In this document: piece by piece, positions 43,766-52,234 of the stretch
Numbering within the stretch: position 1 is the first letter of the stretch
How the letters are laid out: every line of letters starts with the position of its first letter
Source: Brevundimonas subvibrioides
GTDB taxonomy: Bacteria; Pseudomonadota; Alphaproteobacteria; Caulobacterales; Caulobacteraceae
Length of the DNA: 64,000 bases
Direction: 5' to 3'
Assembly: GCF_002280785.1 (NCBI RefSeq)
Contig: NZ_NCEQ01000010.1
Coordinates: 62,001-126,000, forward strand
The notes under the pieces: generated by a model
Told to the model about the DNA's origin: nothing
Database searches by the model: none
Seen by the model: only the letters and a program-made list of their open reading frames with translations
Program-made: the position numbers and the translations under genes

Positions 43766-43796
43766 CTTATATGGACGCAAAACGCCCTGTGCACAA
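43766..43796 (-). promoter_or_regulatory. Promoter candidate for cspA
   Basis: On the minus strand, TTGTGC (43791-43796) as -35 and TATAAG (43766-43771) as -10, with 19-nt spacing. This would give a leader of about 120 nt before the cspA start, a length range found in cold-shock genes that are controlled after transcription. Spacing is slightly long, so confidence is moderate. Confidence 0.35.
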
Positions 43797-43820
43797 CCTG
43801 AGTCTTGATTCGGCGAGTCG

Positions 43821-44090
43821 TCAGGCCGGAACCGGGCCGTCCTCGTCGTCATCTTCAAGGTCGGAATCAGCCGACGCGGGCGCTTCCTCTCCCCCCTCCG
43901 GGGCGATGTAGTGGGCGACGCAGAGCTTGCGCAGGGCGGACGTCAGCGAGCCGCCATACAGGCGATCCTGGACACGCTCGTGTCCTTCCTGCTGAAGGCG
44001 GGTCTTGATGTCGCCGACCGTGCGGCACTCGCCGCTGCGGGCGAGTTCGTAGGCGCGTTCGAGGGCGGTCGGGCGAAAGTTGTTGCTCAT
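43821..44090 (-). CDS. Conserved small hypothetical protein with acidic tail
   Basis: An 89-residue protein. The N-terminal 60 residues form a mostly helical, basic domain ('RPTALERAYELARSGECRTVGDIKTRLQQEGH' then 'LYGGSLTSALRKLCVAHYIAPEG') that reads like a small winged-helix or HTH. The last 25 residues are Asp/Glu/Ala-rich. It lies 42 nt downstream of the YihY-family gene, in the same direction. No family name is known to me; a nucleic-acid role is only suggested by the basic domain. Confidence 0.7.
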   Translation of the reverse strand: MSNNFRPTALERAYELARSGECRTVGDIKTRLQQEGHERVQDRLYGGSLTSALRKLCVAHYIAPEGGEEAPASADSDLEDDDEDGPVPA

Positions 44091-44132
44091 TCACAGGGAG
44101 ATAAGGCGAACCGACCGATTTTGCGACTCCGC

Positions 44133-45374
44133 TCAGAGGCGCGGGCGGTTTCTCCGCCGCGACAGGCGGGCGGCCAGGGCCTCGGCGTGCTTCAGGGTGA
44201 ACGTCAGGGCGGCGGGGCTGCCGCGACGCGGACCGATGCTGTCGGCCATGACCGCGCCGCGCGCGCCGATCGCCGCAGGCGAGCCGGTGGTGGTGTCGAT
44301 GGCGGTCTGGTGCTCGATCTCGGCGTTCACCTCGGCGCCCATCAGGATCACCTGAACGGAAATCCAGGTCCACAGCAGGAAGCCCATGGCGGTCGCCAGC
44401 GGACCGTAGGAGTCCAGCCGCACGAAGTTCGTCAGATACCAGCTGAAGATGAAGGACACGATCACGCTGAGGGTCGCCGCGAAGAGCGCCCCCGGCGTCA
44501 GCCAGCGCCAGCGGGCCCGCTGGCGGCAGGGGCCGAAGCGGTAGATCACGGTCAGCGCCCCGACATAACCGATGAAAAGCAGGGGCCAGCGCAGGGGGGC
44601 CAGTCTCTCCCACTCGTCCGCCAGGCCGAAGACGCCCAGCGCGATCGGCACGCCCACGACCAGGGCCGCGGTCATCAGCACCGACGCCAGCCCCGTCAGG
44701 GTGAAGGCGAACCCGAGCAGATTGTACTGGACGATATTGCGCCGCTCGACCTCGTGGTAGGCGACGTTGAGCCCGTAGAACAAGGTCTTGATGCCGTTGT
44801 TGGCCGTCCACAGCGACAGGGCCAGGGTCCAGACCAGGGTGAAGGTCAGCTGGCCGGTCGAGCCCGCCGCCAGTCGCGTCAGCTCGGCATTGATGAACTG
44901 GGCCACGTTCGAGGGCAGCACCGAGTAGAGGAAGGCGATCCGCCCCGATGCGTCGTTCGGATCGGCGAACAGGCCGTAGATGGTGACGAACGCCGCCAGC
45001 GCCGGGAACAGCGACAGCAGGATGAAGAAGGTCACTCCGCCCGAAACGAATCCGACGCGGTCGCCGAAATAGGAGCCGCTGACGCGCCAGGCGATGTCGA
45101 TCCAGCCCTTGTGCGGAATCTCATGGGGCCGTTCCGCCATGCGGCCGCGGCCGGGCTCGCGGGCCTCGTAATCTTCCGGCGTCGGCGGGCTGGGCGGCGT
45201 CGGTTCGGGGCGGTGGGGCCTCAGTTCGACCCCGTATTTGTGACCCTGGGTGTAGAGCAGGTGCGCGGCCCCGGCCCCGGCGGTGAGGCCCCCGACGATC
45301 GCTCCAAGCAGGGCCCAGGGCCCGGAGATCAGGTTCCGGCGGTCGGGTGTTCGGGTCGGCGGCGCAAGCTTCAT
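44133..45374 (-). CDS. YihY/BrkB-family membrane protein
   Basis: A 413-residue protein. After a Pro-rich N-terminal stretch (about 40-75), the YihY domain begins 'GVTFFILLSLFPALAAFVTIYG' and continues with about six helices: 'FTLVWTLALSLWTANNGIKTLFYGLNVAY', 'LLGFAFTLTGLASVLM' and 'MGFLLWTWISVQVILMGAEVNAEIE'. BrkB/YihY proteins were once named ribonuclease BN, which is wrong; their function is unknown, perhaps transport. The C-terminus is rich in basic residues. Confidence 0.9.
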   Translation of the reverse strand: MKLAPPTRTPDRRNLISGPWALLGAIVGGLTAGAGAAHLLYTQGHKYGVELRPHRPEPTPPSPPTPEDYEAREPGRGRMAERPHEIPHKGWIDIAWRVSGSYFGDRVGFVSGGVTFFILLSLFPALAAFVTIYGLFADPNDASGRIAFLYSVLPSNVAQFINAELTRLAAGSTGQLTFTLVWTLALSLWTANNGIKTLFYGLNVAYHEVERRNIVQYNLLGFAFTLTGLASVLMTAALVVGVPIALGVFGLADEWERLAPLRWPLLFIGYVGALTVIYRFGPCRQRARWRWLTPGALFAATLSVIVSFIFSWYLTNFVRLDSYGPLATAMGFLLWTWISVQVILMGAEVNAEIEHQTAIDTTTGSPAAIGARGAVMADSIGPRRGSPAALTFTLKHAEALAARLSRRRNRPRL

Positions 45375-45460
45375 CGGCGAGTGAACGGTCCGGGCGCCGG
45401 TGACGTTCCGGCCAGGCTCGACACCTTGCCTGAAAACCGCGCGTGGGGCACTGGACGGCC

Positions 45461-46345
45461 ATGACCGAACCCACCACCCTCGTCGCCGCCTGGAAGGGTG
45501 CGCAAGGCGAGCTGAAGGCCGCCCGCATCGACAGCCCGGCCATCGACGCCCGCCTGTTGCTGGAGGCCGCGACCGGCGCCAGCCGGCTGGACATCCTGAC
45601 CGATCCGCACCGGCCCCTGACGGCCGAACAGTCGGCGACCCTGGCCGGCTATGTCGAACGCCGCCTGCGCCGCGAGCCGGTGTCGCGCATCCTGGGCCGC
45701 AAGGGTTTCTGGAAGATCATGCTGAACGTCACCCCCGACGTCCTCAGCCCCCGCCCGGACACCGAGACCATCCTCGACGTCGCCATGCTGGCCTTCGAAC
45801 CGGCCCAGGCCTTCAGCGTCATTGATCTCGGGACGGGGTCAGGCGCTATCCTGCTCGCAGTGCTGGGCGATCGGCCGGGCGCGCATGGCGTCGGGACGGA
45901 TATCTCGTCGGAGGCTTTGGCCGTAGCGAAGGAAAACGCGGCCAACCTTGACCTCGACGGCCGCGCGGCCTTCCTGCGCACCGAATGGGCGGCAGGGTTC
46001 GGCGACCACAGCTTCGACCTCGTCGTCTCCAATCCGCCCTATATCCCGTCCGACGATATCCCCGCCCTGGACCCGGAGGTGCGCGACCACGATCCGGTCC
46101 TGGCGCTGGACGGCGGGCCGGACGGGCTGCAGGCCTATCGCGACCTCGCGCCCGAGATCGCCCGCATCCTCAAGCCCGGCGGTGTCTTCGCCGTCGAGAT
46201 CGGCTGGGACCAGGGCAAGGCGGTCAAGGCGTTGTTCGAGGCCGCCGGCCTGACGGACGTCAAGGTGGTCAAGGACCTGGGCGACCGGCACCGCGTGGTG
46301 ACCAACGGTCCGGATCCGCGGACGACGCCAATCCGTCAGGGCTGA
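45461..46345 (+). CDS. prmC: Peptide chain release factor N5-glutamine methyltransferase
   Basis: A 294-residue SAM-dependent enzyme that methylates the Gln of the GGQ motif in release factors RF1 and RF2. The SAM site is 'FSVIDLGTGSGAILLAVLG' and the catalytic motif 'FDLVVSNPPYIPSDDI' (NPPY). The helical N-terminal domain 'SPAIDARLLLEAATGASRLD' precedes 'EPVSRILGRKGFWKIMLNV'. ATG 45461 is preferred to GTG 45443. In relatives it follows prfA, which is absent here; the next gene is DUF4167, as in Caulobacter. Confidence 0.95.
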   Translation: MTEPTTLVAAWKGAQGELKAARIDSPAIDARLLLEAATGASRLDILTDPHRPLTAEQSATLAGYVERRLRREPVSRILGRKGFWKIMLNVTPDVLSPRPDTETILDVAMLAFEPAQAFSVIDLGTGSGAILLAVLGDRPGAHGVGTDISSEALAVAKENAANLDLDGRAAFLRTEWAAGFGDHSFDLVVSNPPYIPSDDIPALDPEVRDHDPVLALDGGPDGLQAYRDLAPEIARILKPGGVFAVEIGWDQGKAVKALFEAAGLTDVKVVKDLGDRHRVVTNGPDPRTTPIRQG

Positions 46346-46678
46346 GGTTGATGTCTCCTCCCCATTCGCGAGGCGGCGAACGGGGAGGCGGCGCCGTAAA
46401 CAAACCTCTTGGAAACCTCCCCGGCGCGCGCTAAGTCCTTGGTTGTCTCCCTCCCTTCCGCATCTCGTTGAACCGCCTCAGGTCCAGCGACGCTCGGCCG
46501 GGACGCGCGTGAAGGTCGGCGGTGTTCATCGCCTGCGGACCACGACGGGCGACGAAGATCCTTCCGATAACATCGCCGCCGGGGATTGGCCCCCAAGCGA
46601 ACCGGAACCACAGACAACCGGCCTGACACCCTCGCCACAGTCGCGCAGGGACACGCCAAACCAGCACGGTAAGCCTCG
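46346..46678. other. 333-nt intergenic region with half of a palindromic element
   Basis: The first 85 nt (46352-46432) hold a hairpin GTCTCCTCCCCATTCGC...GGCGAACGGGGAGG and then a diverged CCTCCCC block, a partial copy of the nested palindromic family. From 46435 to 46678 I see no convincing ORF with a ribosome site and no named RNA or promoter. The tail may be the leader of the DUF4167 gene. Confidence 0.6.
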
Positions 46679-47788
46679 ATGCGAGATTTCAAGGGCATGA
46701 AGCGCCAGCGCGGCCGCAACCGGAAACCCGGTGGCGGCAGCGGCGGCAATGCCAATGCGGCGAACCCGAACCGTTCGTGGGACTCGCAAGGTCCCGAGAA
46801 CATCAAGGTCCGCGGCAACGCCCAGACCGTCTACGAGCGCTACCAGCAACTGGCCCGCGACGCCGGCTCGTCGGGCGACCGGGTTCTGGCCGAGAACTAC
46901 CTCCAGCACGCCGAACACTATTTCCGCGTCCTGCGCGCCCTGCAGCCGCAACGGCCGGTCAGCGAAATCGCCGCGCGCGAACTGTCCAACCAGGGCTATG
47001 ACATCGATTTCGAGGACGAGACGGGCGCCCAGGCCGCCGCCTTCCTCGCCGCGCAACAGGCCGCCGACCGCATCCAGCAGCAGAGCGACGCCCGCGACGC
47101 CGAGGCCGCCCAGGGGGCGCAGCAGCCGCGCGAGCAACGCGAGTGGACGCCGCGTCCGCCTCGCGACGAGAACCAGAACCGCGACGGCCAGAACCGCGAC
47201 CGCGAATGGACCCCGCGTCCTCCCCGCGACAACCAGGCCCGCGATAACCAGCCCCGCGACAACCAGGACGGCGGCCAGCCGCGCGCCGACGGCGACGTCC
47301 AGGGCGACGGCGGTCGCCGTGAGACCCGCCGCGAACGCTGGGAGCGTCGTCGCGAGGAACGCAACCGCCGCTATGAGGCCGAAGGCGGCACGCCCGACAC
47401 CCGCACCTATGAAGAGGCCGAAGGCGGTCGCTCCGAGGGCGGGCGTTACGAAGGCGGTCGCAATGAGGGCCGCACCGACGGCGCGCGTTCGGAGAATGCG
47501 CGCGAAGGCGGCGATTTCATCGCCTCCACCGCGCCCGTGACCTATACGCCGCCGGTCGACGCCGCTCCGGTCGACGCCGCGCCGGAACAGGCGGAACGTC
47601 CGGCTCGTCGCACCCGTGCGCCGCGCGCCGAGGCGCAGGCCGATACGACACAGAGCCTGCCCGGCTTCCTGACCCGTTCGTCTGCTCCCGTCGCACAGTC
47701 GCCCGCCCCGTCGGACGACGGCGAAACGCCCGCGCCCAAGCGCCGGGCCCCGCGAAAGAAGGCCGAGACTCCCGCCGAAGGCGAGTAG
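46679..47788 (+). CDS. DUF4167 protein (predicted RNA-binding, disordered tail)
   Basis: A 369-residue protein. The conserved DUF4167 domain is at the N-terminus: 'RQRGRNRKPGGGSGGNANAAN', 'SWDSQGPENIKVRGNAQTVYERYQQLARDA' and 'AENYLQHAEHYFRVLRALQP'. The remaining 270 residues are low-complexity, rich in Arg, Asp, Glu and Pro, with repeated 'REWTPRPPRD' and 'EGGR(Y/N)EG' units and a Lys/Arg-rich end. The basic start and RGG-like content suggest RNA binding. ATG 46697 (MKRQRG) is an alternative start. It follows prmC as in other Caulobacterales. Confidence 0.88.
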   Translation: MRDFKGMKRQRGRNRKPGGGSGGNANAANPNRSWDSQGPENIKVRGNAQTVYERYQQLARDAGSSGDRVLAENYLQHAEHYFRVLRALQPQRPVSEIAARELSNQGYDIDFEDETGAQAAAFLAAQQAADRIQQQSDARDAEAAQGAQQPREQREWTPRPPRDENQNRDGQNRDREWTPRPPRDNQARDNQPRDNQDGGQPRADGDVQGDGGRRETRRERWERRREERNRRYEAEGGTPDTRTYEEAEGGRSEGGRYEGGRNEGRTDGARSENAREGGDFIASTAPVTYTPPVDAAPVDAAPEQAERPARRTRAPRAEAQADTTQSLPGFLTRSSAPVAQSPAPSDDGETPAPKRRAPRKKAETPAEGE

Positions 47789-47830
47789 TCTCTCCGCGAA
47801 CAACAATCTCTAGATTACGATGACGCCGCC

Positions 47831-47866
47831 CATGACGCATCCTCCGGCTCCGGAGGATGCGTCATG
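47831..47866. other. 36-nt perfect palindrome covering a ribosome binding site and start codon
   Basis: Arms 47831-47847 (CATGACGCATCCTCCGG) and 47850-47866 are perfect reverse complements, with two bases between them. The 3' arm holds GGAGG (47852-47856) and an ATG (47864-47866), so the RNA hairpin would hide both. The inner CATCCTCCGG block is shared with the inverted repeat at 52085-52227. It may simply be the terminator or a repeat unit at the end of DUF4167. Confidence 0.75.
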
Positions 47867-48004
47867 GAATTCGTTCTGCCTGTCGTCGCCGTGGCGCTGG
47901 CCACGCCAGAGTCCGCGTGTCTCCGGCCGCCGCGACCATCAGACCAGGCCGCTCGACCTCCGCGCCCCCGCCGAGGCGCTCAACCGTGCGCCGGGATCGG
48001 TTGA
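47864..48004 (+). pseudogene. Possible micro-ORF or frameshifted remnant after DUF4167
   Basis: ATG 47864 has an ideal GGAGG at 7-nt spacing. It encodes 46 residues starting with a hydrophobic, signal-like stretch 'MEFVLPVVAVALATPESACL' and then a Pro/Arg-rich stretch that looks out of frame. In another frame of the same strand the following 100 nt look more coding-like, 'RPLDLRAPAEALNRAPGSVEAD', ending at 48032. The combination suggests a small exported protein gene broken by a frameshift. Evidence is weak; it could be chance. Confidence 0.3.
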
Positions 48005-48028
48005 GGCGGATCGATCGAAGGCGGCGGC

Positions 48029-49420
48029 CTAGAGTCGGTCCAGCCGGGCGACGAAGAAGCCGTCGAGGCTCCCGTTCTCGGCCCACATCGAGGGCAGGAT
48101 GCGCAGCCAGCCTTCGGGCGTCAGGGCCTCGGCCGGAGCGCCCAGGGCTGCCGGATCGGCAGGCGTGGTCCTGAAGGCCGGGTTGCGGCGCAGGAAGGCG
48201 ATGACCTGGGTCTCGCCCTCTTCCCGCTCCAGCGAGCAGACGCAGTAGACCAGACGACCGCCCGGCGCGACGCGCTCGGCTGCGGCGTCGAGCAGCCGGT
48301 GCTGGACATCGGCTAGCTTCGCCACCTCAGCGGGCTTGGTGGCGCGCAGGACTTCAGGATTGCGACGCAGGGTGCCGGTGGCGGTGCAGGGCGCGTCCAG
48401 CAGGACGGCGTCGAAGGTGCGCGGGTCGTTCCAGTCCTCGCCGGGCGTGACCACGATCTCGGCGATCAGTCCGGTACGGTCCAGGTTCTGGCGCAGACGA
48501 CGCAGGCGCGGTTCGGACCTGTCGAGCGCCGTCACGGTCGCGCCGGACGCCGCGAGCTGCAGCGTCTTGCCGCCGGGGGCCGCACACATGTCCAGGGCGG
48601 TCTCGGCGGCCTTGGGGGCCAGCAGGCGGGCCGGCACGGCGGCTGCGGCATCCTGAACCCACCAGCCGCCGGTCTCGTAACCGGGCCAGGCCGCGACATC
48701 GCCGCGCACGCCGGAACGGACCGTGCCGCCAGGCAGGACGGTTCCCTCGATGGCGTCGGCGAGAGCCTGCGCGTCTTCGCCGGGCTTGAGGCTGAGGTCG
48801 GTCGGCGGCTCGTCACGGGCGGCGAGCGCGATGGCGGCCAGGGTCGCCGCGCCATAGGCCTGTTTCCAGCGCGCCGCGATCCAGTCGGGCAGGTTGGACT
48901 CCGCTGTGGTCAGACCGGGGCCCTCGCGCTCGATGCCGCGCAGGACCGCGTTGACCAGCGCCTTGTAGGGGCGGGTCTTGGCGTCGCGCTCGGCCAGTTT
49001 CACGGCCGTGGAGACGGCGGCGAACGCCGGGGTCTCCAGCACCAGCGTCTGCGCCAGCGAGACGCGCAGGATGGTGCGCACGGCCTCGGGCGGAGACTTC
49101 TGCAGGCGGCGGTTCAGGATCGCGTCGATCTCACCCAGGCGACGCAGGGCGGCCATGGCGACGGCGCGGGCGAAGGCGCGGTCGGGACCCGGCAGGTTCT
49201 TCAGCTCCGGCAGGGCCATGGCCTCGTCCAGCCCGTTCCGGCGCTCGAGCGCAGCGTTCAGCAGGACGCCGGCGGCGATGCGCGCCTCGACGCCGATATC
49301 GGCTGCGCCGTCCGGTTCGGCCGTGCGAACGATCGGCTCACGGCGAGGGCCGCGCGCCTTGTCGGCCATGCGGCGCCCGCGCGCGCCAGAGTTCTTGCCC
49401 TTGGGCGTTCCCCCGCTCAC
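48029..49420 (-). CDS. rsmB: 16S rRNA (cytosine-C5)-methyltransferase, RsmB-like
   Basis: A 463-residue protein with an N-terminal NusB-like helical domain (about residues 40-170, 'AGVLLNAALERRNGLDEAM' to 'NAVLRGIEREG') and a SAM-binding NOL1/NOP2/Sun domain: 'DMCAAPGGKTLQLAASGATV', the proline-cysteine 'LLDAPCTATGTLRRNPEVL' and the catalytic cysteine 'LVYCVCSLEREEGE'. RsmB methylates C967 of 16S rRNA. The first 30 residues are basic and may be an extension; the ATG overlaps the kup stop. Confidence 0.93.
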   Translation of the reverse strand: MSGGTPKGKNSGARGRRMADKARGPRREPIVRTAEPDGAADIGVEARIAAGVLLNAALERRNGLDEAMALPELKNLPGPDRAFARAVAMAALRRLGEIDAILNRRLQKSPPEAVRTILRVSLAQTLVLETPAFAAVSTAVKLAERDAKTRPYKALVNAVLRGIEREGPGLTTAESNLPDWIAARWKQAYGAATLAAIALAARDEPPTDLSLKPGEDAQALADAIEGTVLPGGTVRSGVRGDVAAWPGYETGGWWVQDAAAAVPARLLAPKAAETALDMCAAPGGKTLQLAASGATVTALDRSEPRLRRLRQNLDRTGLIAEIVVTPGEDWNDPRTFDAVLLDAPCTATGTLRRNPEVLRATKPAEVAKLADVQHRLLDAAAERVAPGGRLVYCVCSLEREEGETQVIAFLRRNPAFRTTPADPAALGAPAEALTPEGWLRILPSMWAENGSLDGFFVARLDRL

Positions 49421-51396
49421 ACCGAAACCTGGGTGCCGAGCTCGACCACGCGTCCGGGCGGGATGTGGAAGAAGTCCGTCGGGTTGGCCGCATTACGCAT
49501 CAGGAAGATGTAGAGCTTGTCCTGCCACAGGGGCATCCCCTGCGACGCCGAGGGCACGACCGAGCGGCGGCCGAGGAAGAAGCTGGTCGACATGATGTCG
49601 AACTTCAGCCCCTGTTTGCGGCACTGGCTCAGGGCGCGAGGCACGACGGGACTCTCCATGAAGCCGTAGCTCAGGGTGATCTTCTTGAAGTCGTCGTTGA
49701 TCGGTTCGATCAGCACGCGCTCGCTCTCATGCACGCGCGGCCGGTCGGTGGTGCGCACGGTCAGGATGATGTTCTTCTCGTGCAGCACCTTGTTGTGCTT
49801 GAGATTGTGCATCAGGGCGACCGGCGCGACGTCGGGGTCCGAGGTCAGGAAGATGGCCGTGCCCGGCGAACGATGCGGCGGGCGGGCGCGCAGCATCTCG
49901 ATCAGGTCGGTCAGGGGCAGGCTGTCCTTCTTGGACTTGGCCGAGAGGATCTGGGACCCCCGCGTCCAGGTCCACATGATCAGCACCAGGACCGCGCCGA
50001 GCACCAGCGGCAGCCAGGCGCCGTCGGGAATCTTCAGCAGGTTGGAGGTCAGGAAGACGCTGTCGATGAAGCCGAACGGAACGAGCGCCCCCAGCGTCGC
50101 CCACAGCGGCCATTTCCACTTCTTGGTGATGACCGAATAGGCCATCAGGGTGTTGATCAGCATGACCCCGGTGACGGCGACGCCATAGGCGGCGGTCAGG
50201 TTGTGCGAGCTCTGGAACACGAACAGCAAGGTGAGGACGCCCAGCATCAGGAAGGTGTTCACGGCGGGGACGAATATCTGGCCGGCCTGGGTTTCGGACG
50301 TGAAACGGATGTCGATGCGGGGCAGGAGTCCGAGCTGGACCGCCTGCTGGGTCACCGAGAAGGCGCCGGTGATGACGGCCTGGGAGGCGATGACGGTGGC
50401 GATGGTCGCGAGGGCGAGCATCGGCCAGTAGGCGAACTCGGGCACCATCGACCAGAACGGATTCTCGGCCGCGCCGGGCTCGGCGAGGATCAGGGCGCCC
50501 TGGCCCAGATAGTTCAGGGTCAGACAGGGCAGGACGAAACACAGCCAGCCCATGCGGATCGGCGCTTTTCCGAAATGGCCCATGTCGGCGTAGAGGGCCT
50601 CGGCCCCGGTCACGGCCAGGAAGACGCTGCCCAGGATGATGAAGCCAAGGAAGCCGTCATTGATCAGCAGCATCACCCCATAGTGGGGCGACAGCGCCCG
50701 CAGCACCGAGAGGTCGTCGAAGATATGATAGAGGCCGAGCGCCCCCAAGGCCAGGAACCAGACCGCCGTCAGCGGGCCGAAATATTTCGACAGGCTGGCC
50801 GTGCCGCGCGACTGGACCATGAACAGGCCGATCAGGATGGCGGCGGCGATCGGCACGATGAAGGCGTCCAGACGCGTCCCCACACCGGGGGCGTCCTTGA
50901 CCCCCTCGATGGCCGAAAGCACCGAGATGGCGGGCGTGATGATGCCGTCGCCGTAGAACAGCGCCGCGCCGCAGACGCCGAGGATGAAGATCCAGGCCGA
51001 CCGCCGGCCGATCGCGTGGGTGGCGAGCGCCATGAGGGCCAGGGTCCCGCCCTCGCCCTTGTTGTCGGCGCGCATCAGGAACAGCACGTATTTGAACGTC
51101 ACCACGACCATCAGGGCCCAGAAGGCCAGGGAGACGACGCCGATCACGGCCAGTTCGCCGCCTATGCCCCGCTGGGCATGGCCGATCGCTTCGCGCAGGG
51201 CGTAGAGAGGGCTGGTGCCGATGTCGCCGAACACCACGCCGATGGCGCCGATGGTCAGGCCCCAGAATCCAGCCTTGCCCACGCCGTGCGCGGCGGGGGC
51301 GCCGGCAGGGCCGTTCTCGGGCGCGGACCTGGAAGCGGTCGACGGAGCAGGCGGGGCGGGGGAAGCGCCGTCGCCGGGGGATGCGTCCCCTGCCAT
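49417..51396 (-). CDS. kup: Potassium uptake protein Kup
   Basis: A 659-residue K+/H+ symporter with about twelve membrane helices between residues 45 and 475. Kup marks are 'GAIGVVFGDIGTSPLYALREA' near the start, 'FYGDGIITPAISVLSAIEG', 'LFMVQSRGTASLSKYFGPLT' and 'VFLAVTGAEALYADMGHFG' (each given in part). The C-terminal hydrophilic domain (about 510-659) is 'GTAIFLTSDPDVAPVALMHN' to 'IPPGRVVELGTQVSV'. The N-terminal 35 residues are Ala/Pro/Ser-rich and not family-like. It overlaps rsmB by 4 nt. Confidence 0.96.
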   Translation of the reverse strand: MAGDASPGDGASPAPPAPSTASRSAPENGPAGAPAAHGVGKAGFWGLTIGAIGVVFGDIGTSPLYALREAIGHAQRGIGGELAVIGVVSLAFWALMVVVTFKYVLFLMRADNKGEGGTLALMALATHAIGRRSAWIFILGVCGAALFYGDGIITPAISVLSAIEGVKDAPGVGTRLDAFIVPIAAAILIGLFMVQSRGTASLSKYFGPLTAVWFLALGALGLYHIFDDLSVLRALSPHYGVMLLINDGFLGFIILGSVFLAVTGAEALYADMGHFGKAPIRMGWLCFVLPCLTLNYLGQGALILAEPGAAENPFWSMVPEFAYWPMLALATIATVIASQAVITGAFSVTQQAVQLGLLPRIDIRFTSETQAGQIFVPAVNTFLMLGVLTLLFVFQSSHNLTAAYGVAVTGVMLINTLMAYSVITKKWKWPLWATLGALVPFGFIDSVFLTSNLLKIPDGAWLPLVLGAVLVLIMWTWTRGSQILSAKSKKDSLPLTDLIEMLRARPPHRSPGTAIFLTSDPDVAPVALMHNLKHNKVLHEKNIILTVRTTDRPRVHESERVLIEPINDDFKKITLSYGFMESPVVPRALSQCRKQGLKFDIMSTSFFLGRRSVVPSASQGMPLWQDKLYIFLMRNAANPTDFFHIPPGRVVELGTQVSV

Positions 51397-51575
51397 GAAT
51401 ATCCTCCGGGCGCCGCGGTCGGCGGGCCCATCAAAGCGGAGGGCCTGTAGGCTTATTCCGCGGTCGGTTCAATCGCACGGAAACGGTTTCAGTTGCACCG
51501 TGTTCGGCGGGCAATCGGCCGGGATTTGTGAATCCCGTCCCGGGCGCCTACCTTGAGGACTGGAACCGGACGAAA

Positions 51576-52070
51576 ATGTCAGACAGTCAACGCTTTCCCG
51601 TCGCCGCCCACGCCTTGGCCTATCTGGCCCACAAGGGCGCGTATGACGCCGCCCATGCCTGCCCCAGCGCCATTCTGGCGGCCTCGGTGCCGACCAATCC
51701 CGTGGTCATCCGCCGGGTCACCGCCCTGTTGTCCAAGGCCGGGCTGATCGCCACCCGTCCCGGCGCGTCCGGCGGATCCTGGCTGCTGCGGCAGCCGGAA
51801 GAGATCCGACTGGATGAAGTTCTGAAAGCGGTAAACGGCTGCGCCCACCTCGGGTCGCCGCCCCTGGGCGCCAAGGGTTGCCCCATCGGGGAGCATATTC
51901 CGCGTCAGGTGGCCAAGGTCCTGACCCTGGCCGACCAGGCCGCGTCGGACGCGCTGAGAAAGATCACCATCGCCGACCTGCTGGCCGAGAAGTCCACCGC
52001 CCTCGATGGTCTGGAAGAGCACCCGGCCTGTTCGGAAGCGATCCGCGCCGCCGGCGCTGTCGCCGCCTAG
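51576..52070 (+). CDS. Rrf2-family transcriptional regulator
   Basis: A 164-residue repressor-type protein. The winged helix is 'FPVAAHALAYLAHKGAYD', 'SAILAASVPTNPVVIRRVTALLSKAGLI' and the wing 'TRPGASGGSWLLRQPEEIRLDEVLKAV'. The dimerisation part carries 'NGCAHLGSPPLGAKGCPIGEHI'. Rrf2 proteins such as IscR and NsrR hold a [2Fe-2S] or [4Fe-4S] cluster through three cysteines; here cysteines at 'HACPSA', 'GCAHL' and 'GCPIG' are available, but the spacing is not that of IscR. ATG 51576. No adjacent target is obvious. Confidence 0.88.
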   Translation: MSDSQRFPVAAHALAYLAHKGAYDAAHACPSAILAASVPTNPVVIRRVTALLSKAGLIATRPGASGGSWLLRQPEEIRLDEVLKAVNGCAHLGSPPLGAKGCPIGEHIPRQVAKVLTLADQAASDALRKITIADLLAEKSTALDGLEEHPACSEAIRAAGAVAA

Positions 52071-52084
52071 CGAACCCTTCTTCT

Positions 52085-52227
52085 GTCATCCTCCGGCAAG
52101 CCGCGCCTTCGCGGCGCCGAAGGCGATCTTTTCGCGCGAGATTTATGGCGCCGCAGTGTGCGACAGTTTCGCGCTCACGCGCGCCGCCGGGTGCCCCGGT
52201 CTTCGCTGCGCTTCGCCGGAGGATGAC
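52085..52227. repeat. Inverted repeat pair ahead of the SDR gene
   Basis: Perfect 13-nt arms GTCATCCTCCGGC (52085-52097) and GCCGGAGGATGAC (52215-52227), about 117 nt apart, with a further small hairpin CCGCGCCTTCGCGG inside. The right arm contains the GGAGG ribosome site of the next gene. The same CATCCTCCGG core occurs in the palindrome at 47831-47866, so this is a dispersed repeat family. Confidence 0.75.
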
Positions 52228-52234
52228 GAAAGAA

